A stretch of 64,000 bases of DNA from Prochlorococcus sp. AG-347-L20 (GTDB lineage: Bacteria > Cyanobacteriota > Cyanobacteriia > PCC-6307 > Cyanobiaceae). The stretch lies in the NCBI GenBank assembly GCA_003281225.1, contig QCCP01000001.1, positions 248,001 through 312,000 on the forward strand, in the 5' to 3' direction. Positions 59,011 to 64,000 of the stretch are shown one piece after another. Positions within the stretch are counted from its first letter, which is position 1, and the number at the start of each line of letters is the position of its first letter. A program made the position numbers and the translations under genes. Below the pieces are notes generated by a model. It had not been told where the DNA came from. It saw only the letters and a list, made by a program, of their open reading frames with translations, and ran no database searches.

Positions 59011-60185
59011 ATAAAAAGATATTTATAAGTACTGGAGAAGTCTCTGGAGACTTGCACGGAAGTTTGTTATCAAAAGCATTATTAGATGAAGCTAAAAAAA
59101 AATCTATAGATTTAGAAATTTGTGGGTTAGGCGGGGAAAGGATGAAGAAAGAAGGTGTAAAAATTCTTCAAGATACTACATCAATTAGTGCAATAGGAAT
59201 TTGGGAGGCTTTACCTCTTATTATTCCAACAATAATAATTCAAAAAAGATTCTACAAATTAATAAAAAAATATCCTCCTGATTGCTTAATTTTGATTGAC
59301 TATATGGGACCCAATATAAAAATTGGTACTAAATTAAAAAGATCGAAGACTAAAATTCCAATTTTTTACTATATTGCCCCTCAAGAGTGGGCTTGGAGGG
59401 TAGGCGATAATACCACAACAAATCTAATAAAGTTTTCGGATAAGATTTTTGCAATTTTCAAGAAAGAAGCAGCATTTTATAAAAAGAGGGGCGGAAATGT
59501 TTTTTGGGTTGGACATCCAATGATTGATTTAACAAAAAAACTTCCTCTAAAGAAAGATGCTAGATATATTTTAAACCTTCGCTCAGATCAAAACATCATA
59601 CTTTTAATGCCAGCATCCAGACCTCAAGAATTGCGATACATATTACCTACTTTTATGAGGGCGGCTAAAAAATTACAACAAAAATATCCAAGTTTGGTTG
59701 TCTATATTCCCTCCTGTCGTGATGCTTTTGATGAAATATTCAAAAAAGCCTTTAGAAAATATCAAGTTAAAGGACTTGTGATTTCTCAAAAAGATAGTGC
59801 AAAATTAAAGCCTTACATTTATTCCCTCACTAAAATTGCTCTTTGTAAATCTGGGACAGTTAATATGGAATTAGCTTTATATGGAATCCCACAGATTGTT
59901 GGTTATAGAGTAAGTAGGGTTACTGCTTTTATTGCAAAAAAAATTCTCAAATTCAAAGTAAAATTTATTTCCCCTGTAAATTTGTTGGTTAATAAATTTA
60001 TAATCCCTGAGTTTGTACAAAAGGATTTTGATGAAAAGAAAATTTTCTATAAATCTTGTAGGATTCTTGAGGGGAAGTCAGAAAATATAAAAATTAAAAA
60101 AGGTTATGCTTTTTTAAAAAAAGAATTAGGAGAAAAGGGCGTAGTCCATAGAGCTGCTAAAGAGATTATTAATTCTATTATTTGA
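59007..60185 (+). CDS. lpxB: lipid-A-disaccharide synthase
   Basis: 392 residues. I-S-T-G-E-V-S-G-D-L-H-G at the start, Y-I-A-P-Q-E-W-A-W-R in the middle, and K-S-G-T-V-N-M-E-L-A-L-Y-G-I-P-Q in the second half are diagnostic of GT19. Joins lipid X and UDP-diacylglucosamine. Starts by ATGA overlap with lpxA, so lpxA and lpxB are coupled. C-terminal third is basic (pI shift), consistent with peripheral membrane binding. Confidence 0.95.
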   Translation: MNKKIFISTGEVSGDLHGSLLSKALLDEAKKKSIDLEICGLGGERMKKEGVKILQDTTSISAIGIWEALPLIIPTIIIQKRFYKLIKKYPPDCLILIDYMGPNIKIGTKLKRSKTKIPIFYYIAPQEWAWRVGDNTTTNLIKFSDKIFAIFKKEAAFYKKRGGNVFWVGHPMIDLTKKLPLKKDARYILNLRSDQNIILLMPASRPQELRYILPTFMRAAKKLQQKYPSLVVYIPSCRDAFDEIFKKAFRKYQVKGLVISQKDSAKLKPYIYSLTKIALCKSGTVNMELALYGIPQIVGYRVSRVTAFIAKKILKFKVKFISPVNLLVNKFIIPEFVQKDFDEKKIFYKSCRILEGKSENIKIKKGYAFLKKELGEKGVVHRAAKEIINSII

Positions 60186-60201
60186 ACTTTATAATAAAAA
60201 A

Positions 60202-60804
60202 ATGAGATATTTCTTTCCTCTAATAATTGTTCTTTCATTATTTTTTAACCCTTTAAACGCTTTTGCAGAGGAAATGATTCTTGGAGGAGGTTGTTTTTGG
60301 TGTTTAGAACATGATTTAGAGTCATTAAAGGGGATAAATTTTGTACAAAGTGGCTATTCAGGTGGAGATTTGCAAAATCCTACTTACGAAAATCATGAAG
60401 GACATCAGGAAGTGGTTTTGGTAAACTATGATTCCAAATTGGTAACTTTACCTGAGATACTTAGGCTGTATTTCAGAAATATTGATCCTCTGGACGGCAA
60501 GGGTCAATTTTGTGATCGTGGAGATTCTTATAGGCCAGTGATCTTTTTCAAAGATGCAACTGAGGAAAGTGATGTAATAAATGCAGTTGTTTCCGCCTCT
60601 AATGAATTGCGTGTGCCATTAGAAAAAATATCTGTAGAACTTAAATCAAAAGGTCAATTTTGGTTAGCTGAAGAATATCATCAGGATTTTGCTGAGAGAA
60701 ATGAATTAAAATATAAGTTCTATAGATTCTCATGTGGGAGAGATCAGAGGCTGGATAAATTATGGGGAGATAACGCTAGATCAACAAATCTTTGGAATGA
60801 ATGA
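60202..60804 (+). CDS. msrA: exported peptide-methionine (S)-S-oxide reductase
   Basis: 200 residues. A clear signal peptide (M-R-Y-F-F-P-L-I-I-V-L-S-L-F-F, cut near A-F-A) precedes the MsrA domain: G-G-G-C-F-W-C with the catalytic Cys, G-Y-S-G-G, and a resolving Cys in F-S-C-G-R-D near the end. It repairs oxidised Met on proteins in the periplasm or lumen. Follows lpxB by 16 nt, so it may be part of the envelope transcript. Confidence 0.92.
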   Translation: MRYFFPLIIVLSLFFNPLNAFAEEMILGGGCFWCLEHDLESLKGINFVQSGYSGGDLQNPTYENHEGHQEVVLVNYDSKLVTLPEILRLYFRNIDPLDGKGQFCDRGDSYRPVIFFKDATEESDVINAVVSASNELRVPLEKISVELKSKGQFWLAEEYHQDFAERNELKYKFYRFSCGRDQRLDKLWGDNARSTNLWNE

Positions 60805-60815
60805 TATAGATATAG

Positions 60816-62288
60816 TTATTTATTTTTAATCCATTGAACAAGAGTTTTAACTCCAAAACCGGTTGCACCTGATGGGTTAATCCCCTTATTCTTGTCAGTC
60901 CAACAAGTCCCAGCAATATCAATATGAGCCCATTTAATCTCCTTATCAAAGAATTCCTCTAAAAACAAAGCAGCAGTTATTGAGCCACCTGCTCTAGGGC
61001 CTGTATTTTTCATGTCAGCTATATGAGACTTTAAACCTTCTTTATAAGATTTTTGTAAAGGCATTTGCCATAATTCTTCTCCAGACTGGGATGATGCAAC
61101 TTTTAGATCATTTGCTAGATCATCATTATTGCTCCAGAATCCAGCTACATCATTCCCTAATGCAACTACAATAGCTCCTGTTAAAGTTGCGAGATCTATT
61201 ATTGAATCTGGTTTTAAATTTGATGCGTAAGTTAAAGCATCAGCTAATGTGAGTCTGCCCTCTGCATCAGTGTTATTTATTTCAATTGTCTTACCATTAG
61301 ATGCCTTAACTACATCTCCTGGATGTACTGCAGAACCATTTATCATGTTTTCGCAAGATGCCACAATAAAATGAATTTCTAATCCCTTTGGTTTTATTGC
61401 TCCAAGTGCTTTTGCTGCTCCTAAAACTGCAGCGCTTCCGCCCATATCATATTTCATCATTTCAATTTGAGATGCTCCTACTTTCAGATTGTATCCTCCC
61501 GAATCAAAGGTTAAACCCTTCCCAACAAGCGCAATCTTTTCTTTAATAGGCCCCTCTGACTTTAAAGTAAGATGTATAAATTTAGGATCTAGATCAGAAC
61601 CTTTTGCTACAGCTAAATATGCACCCATTCCTAAATCTTCACAATCTTTTGCCTCTAAAATTTTTACTTCCAAGCCATGATCTTTAGCTATTTGAGAAGC
61701 TTGTAAAGACATTTCCAGAGGCGTAAGACTATTTGGAGGGGCGGCTACAAGTCTTCTAGCTAGTTCTACACCTTCACATATTTGTGCTGTCTCTTCAAAG
61801 CTAATATTCTCAAATTCTTTTAAATTTAAAAACTCTATTTCTTTAAGAACTTTCTTTTCATCTCTTTTCTTATTGAATCTATTGTCCTTAAAGGCAGATA
61901 ATCTGGCTGACTCTGCTAATTGATTTATTTCTAGTTGTGAATTTATAAATTCCCAAGGTAGCAAGATGCTGATTTTTTCATTTTTATCAACTGTTTTCCT
62001 AACTAGATTTCCTATAGAGTTTTCTATATCACTTTTATTTAGGTCCTTTGATTTGCCAAGACCAACTATGATTAAAGTTTCTAATTTTTGATCTAAAAAT
62101 TCAAAGCTTAAAGTTTTTCCTTTTTCTCCTTTAAATTTTTTTTGATTAACTTTTTTTAGTAATAATTTTGGGTCAATAACAAATTTTATTTTTTCAAGTT
62201 GGCTTGAAATTTCTTCCTCTAAAACTCCAAAAATTAATGAAGCACCTACCCAGTTATCTAGATTTTTTTGGAATGTGGAAAATTGCAT
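60816..62288 (-). CDS. pepA: leucyl aminopeptidase
   Basis: 490 residues, two-zinc M17 aminopeptidase. [16 protein letters not shown] and the family signature N-T-D-A-E-G-R-L are present, with [11 protein letters not shown] between. Removes N-terminal residues in protein turnover. Convergent with msrA, 11 nt between stops. Confidence 0.95.
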   Translation of the reverse strand: MQFSTFQKNLDNWVGASLIFGVLEEEISSQLEKIKFVIDPKLLLKKVNQKKFKGEKGKTLSFEFLDQKLETLIIVGLGKSKDLNKSDIENSIGNLVRKTVDKNEKISILLPWEFINSQLEINQLAESARLSAFKDNRFNKKRDEKKVLKEIEFLNLKEFENISFEETAQICEGVELARRLVAAPPNSLTPLEMSLQASQIAKDHGLEVKILEAKDCEDLGMGAYLAVAKGSDLDPKFIHLTLKSEGPIKEKIALVGKGLTFDSGGYNLKVGASQIEMMKYDMGGSAAVLGAAKALGAIKPKGLEIHFIVASCENMINGSAVHPGDVVKASNGKTIEINNTDAEGRLTLADALTYASNLKPDSIIDLATLTGAIVVALGNDVAGFWSNNDDLANDLKVASSQSGEELWQMPLQKSYKEGLKSHIADMKNTGPRAGGSITAALFLEEFFDKEIKWAHIDIAGTCWTDKNKGINPSGATGFGVKTLVQWIKNK

Positions 62289-62312
62289 TTGTTAAATGGA
62301 TTTAATTTACTT

Positions 62313-62924
62313 TTAGTTGTTTGTGAAAGTAGTTGCCCACCTATCTCGAGTTTCTTTATTAAAAGGTGGTAACCATAAATATATCAGTTGCTGTTCTAAT
62401 TTACGTCTTAATTTTACTTCTTTAGGTACATCTAAGAAGAAACGAATATCTTGGTGACTTGAGAGTTTGTTATGAGCTAGGGCTTCTTTATAGTTCATGA
62501 GGTAATTTTTACAGTCATGTTCTCCCTTCCATCTTTTATTTGCTGAATTTGTTTCTCCTATATATAGGATTATTTTAGAACTCTCCATCGAGTCAATTAC
62601 AAAATACATTGCTGGCCCATTGTGTATATATTGATTGGTCCTCCAAAAGTTCAATGATAATGGCTGCAAGGAAAACGGATCAATTTTTCTTTCTTCGGAG
62701 ATTGTATTTATAGGAAGACTTGTTTGGTGCAAAGTTTTGTTGAGAGTATCTTTTGAAATTTTAAATTGGTGATTATATATTCTATTCCTCCATTCAGTTA
62801 AGATTTCGCCTTTGATTTTTAGATTATTTGAGTGTTGAAAATTAATTGATGTATTTACATTTGAACCAAATAATTCAAATTGTCTATTTTGGTTTGAAAT
62901 ATTATTTACGTTAAATTTTTCCAA
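62313..62924 (-). CDS. GIY-YIG-like domain protein
   Basis: 203 residues. The second half shows P-A-M-Y-F-V-I-D (GIY-like strand), I-L-Y-I-G-E-T-N (YIG-like strand), K-R-W-K-G-E-H-D and a late K-L-E-Q-Q-L-I-Y-L-W-L-P-P-F-N-K-E-T. This is the GIY-YIG nuclease-like layout, including an Arg and the final Asn. The N-terminal about 90 residues are unique. Whether it still cuts DNA is unknown. Located 24 nt upstream of pepA. Confidence 0.65.
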   Translation of the reverse strand: MEKFNVNNISNQNRQFELFGSNVNTSINFQHSNNLKIKGEILTEWRNRIYNHQFKISKDTLNKTLHQTSLPINTISEERKIDPFSLQPLSLNFWRTNQYIHNGPAMYFVIDSMESSKIILYIGETNSANKRWKGEHDCKNYLMNYKEALAHNKLSSHQDIRFFLDVPKEVKLRRKLEQQLIYLWLPPFNKETRDRWATTFTNN

Positions 62925-63074
62925 TATTAATGAAACATGTCTACTAAATTTAATTCTGAAAAAATATAAATCAAAGAATTATTTATAAACTAAAATTTAT
63001 TAATCTTCTAATCAATTTAAAAGATTCTTGTTATCTTGTAATTGAGCCTTAATCTGCGAAGTAAAAAAATAGAA

Positions 63075-63398
63075 ATGGGATTCTTTGAGTCAGACATCGT
63101 TCAAGAAGAAGCTAAAAAGCTTTTTACAGATTACCAAGAACTTATGAAACTTGGCTCTGATTATGGAAAATTTGACAGAGAAGGAAAAAAAATGTTTATA
63201 AAAAAAATGGAATCACTTATGGATCGCTATAAGGTTTTTATGAAGCGATTTGAATTGTCTGAAGATTTTCAAGCAAAAATGACAGTAGAACAATTAAAGA
63301 CACAGTTAAGTCAATTTGGGATTACTCCTGATCAAATGTTTGATCAAATGAATAAAACCTTAATAAGAATGAAGGATGAACTTGATAAAACTTCTTAA
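63075..63398 (+). CDS. DUF1825-family protein
   Basis: 107 residues from the inner ATG 63075 (M-G-F-F-E-S-D-I-V-Q-E-E-A-K-K-L-F), which is the standard DUF1825 beginning; the frame extends to 63042 without support. A helical cyanobacterial protein of unknown function, with K-K-M-E-S-L-M-D-R-Y-K-V-F-M-K-R-F-E-L-S. Ends 19 nt before tyrS. Confidence 0.88.
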   Translation: MGFFESDIVQEEAKKLFTDYQELMKLGSDYGKFDREGKKMFIKKMESLMDRYKVFMKRFELSEDFQAKMTVEQLKTQLSQFGITPDQMFDQMNKTLIRMKDELDKTS

Positions 63399-63417
63399 AG
63401 TTAACGGTTAAAGCTTC

Positions 63418-64000
63418 ATGACAGATAATTTAAAATTGCCATCATGGCTGTCAAGAGGAATAGAAGAATATTTTCCAATTAAGGGAACAGATCAAAGCTT
63501 TTCGGAGATAATTGATCATGCGAAAAAAAATAATAAAAAATTAAGGGTTAAACTCGGCATCGATCCAACTGGAACCGATATTCATCTTGGGCACAGCATA
63601 TTGTTTAAAAAACTTAGGGCATTCCAAGATAATGGACATATTGCAGTTTTAATTATTGGGGATTTTACTGCTCAAATTGGAGATCCAACCGGAAAAAATA
63701 AAACAAGAGTTCAGTTATCGGAAAAACAAGTTAAGGATAATGCAAAAACATACCTAACCCAACTAGGAATGGGAAAGCCAGCCAATGAATCTATTTTAGA
63801 TTTTGATTCAAAAGATAAAATAGAAATTAGATATAATAGTGAATGGTTAAAAGGATTAAATCTTAATTCGATAATTGAATTGATGGGGAGTGCAACAGTT
63901 AGTCAAATGCTAGCTAAGGAGGAATTTAATAAAAGGTACACTTCGCAAGTCCCAATTGCTTTGCATGAATTCTTATATCCACTATTACAAGGTTACGATT
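63418..64000 (+). CDS. tyrS: tyrosyl-tRNA synthetase, N-terminal part (runs off window)
   Basis: The first 194 codons are visible. [15 protein letters not shown] holds the class I HIGH motif (H-L-G-H), followed by [17 protein letters not shown], the tyrosyl-AMP pocket. The layout fits the TyrZ-like bacterial group. The KMSKS loop and the anticodon-binding region lie beyond the right edge. Confidence 0.92.
   Translation, partial: MTDNLKLPSWLSRGIEEYFPIKGTDQSFSEIIDHAKKNNKKLRVKLGIDPTGTDIHLGHSILFKKLRAFQDNGHIAVLIIGDFTAQIGDPTGKNKTRVQLSEKQVKDNAKTYLTQLGMGKPANESILDFDSKDKIEIRYNSEWLKGLNLNSIIELMGSATVSQMLAKEEFNKRYTSQVPIALHEFLYPLLQGYD

Noticed and set aside
1-64000. prophage, insertion sequence, integrase, toxin-antitoxin or CRISPR locus
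   Set aside because: No transposase, integrase, Cas, restriction or phage structural motif was seen in any frame read.

Overview
The window is a piece of a marine picocyanobacterial chromosome, almost certainly a high-light-adapted Prochlorococcus. The DNA is very AT-rich and gene-dense. It carries kaiB-kaiC with no kaiA, three high-light-inducible (hli) genes, the kinase NblS, a plant-type ferredoxin, a photosystem II S4-domain protein, an acyl-lipid desaturase and many 30-60-residue ORFs typical of that genus. The strain cannot be fixed from sequence reading alone. No transposase, integrase, phage gene or CRISPR array was seen.

Layout. 1-2.4 kb: end of a Rieske oxygenase, a small lipoprotein, and a LOG-family/cupin pair. 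2.4-9.7 kb: an accessory zone of very short genes, many overlapping as ATGA or TAATG. It includes Cys-rich micro-proteins, single-membrane-span peptides, a structured leader before a DUF4278-like peptide, a 17-bp inverted repeat and a free-standing hairpin. 10-13.6 kb: a GtrA-type glycosyltransferase, a large membrane protein and an LptF/G permease. 13.6-26 kb: a second accessory zone with the three hli genes, two membrane desaturases, a DUF938 methyltransferase and many more micro-genes. Two of these share an Asp-rich DDQDGG tail and two share C-x3-C motifs. 26-39.6 kb: mixed housekeeping and repair-like genes (BaiN-type flavoprotein, GAF protein, pirin, MurD, SDR, a stub of NAD-dependent DNA ligase, a photolyase-like protein with an unusual domain order, DoxX, PPOX-type flavoprotein, tRNA-Val, PSII S4 protein).

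39.6-64 kb is core genome: serA-prmA, petF, a pentapeptide-repeat protein, rnz, a SpoIID-like protein, truB, a methyltransferase, rplU-rpmA, kaiB-kaiC, purD-nblS, purC, then the envelope operon bamA-lpxC-fabZ-lpxA-lpxB followed by exported msrA, then pepA, a GIY-YIG-like protein, DUF1825 and the start of tyrS.

How the genes fit together. Light and time sensing sit side by side: kaiBC runs tail-to-tail into nblS, whose orthologues control high-light genes such as the hli genes seen here. The outer-membrane operon links OMP insertion with lipid A synthesis. The least understood content is the micro-ORF zones at 2.4-9.7 kb and 13.6-26 kb. Most unfamiliar signals lie there, and calls shorter than about 60 residues rest on reading frame, hydrophobicity or Cys pattern, start/stop coupling and, in some cases, a ribosome-binding site.
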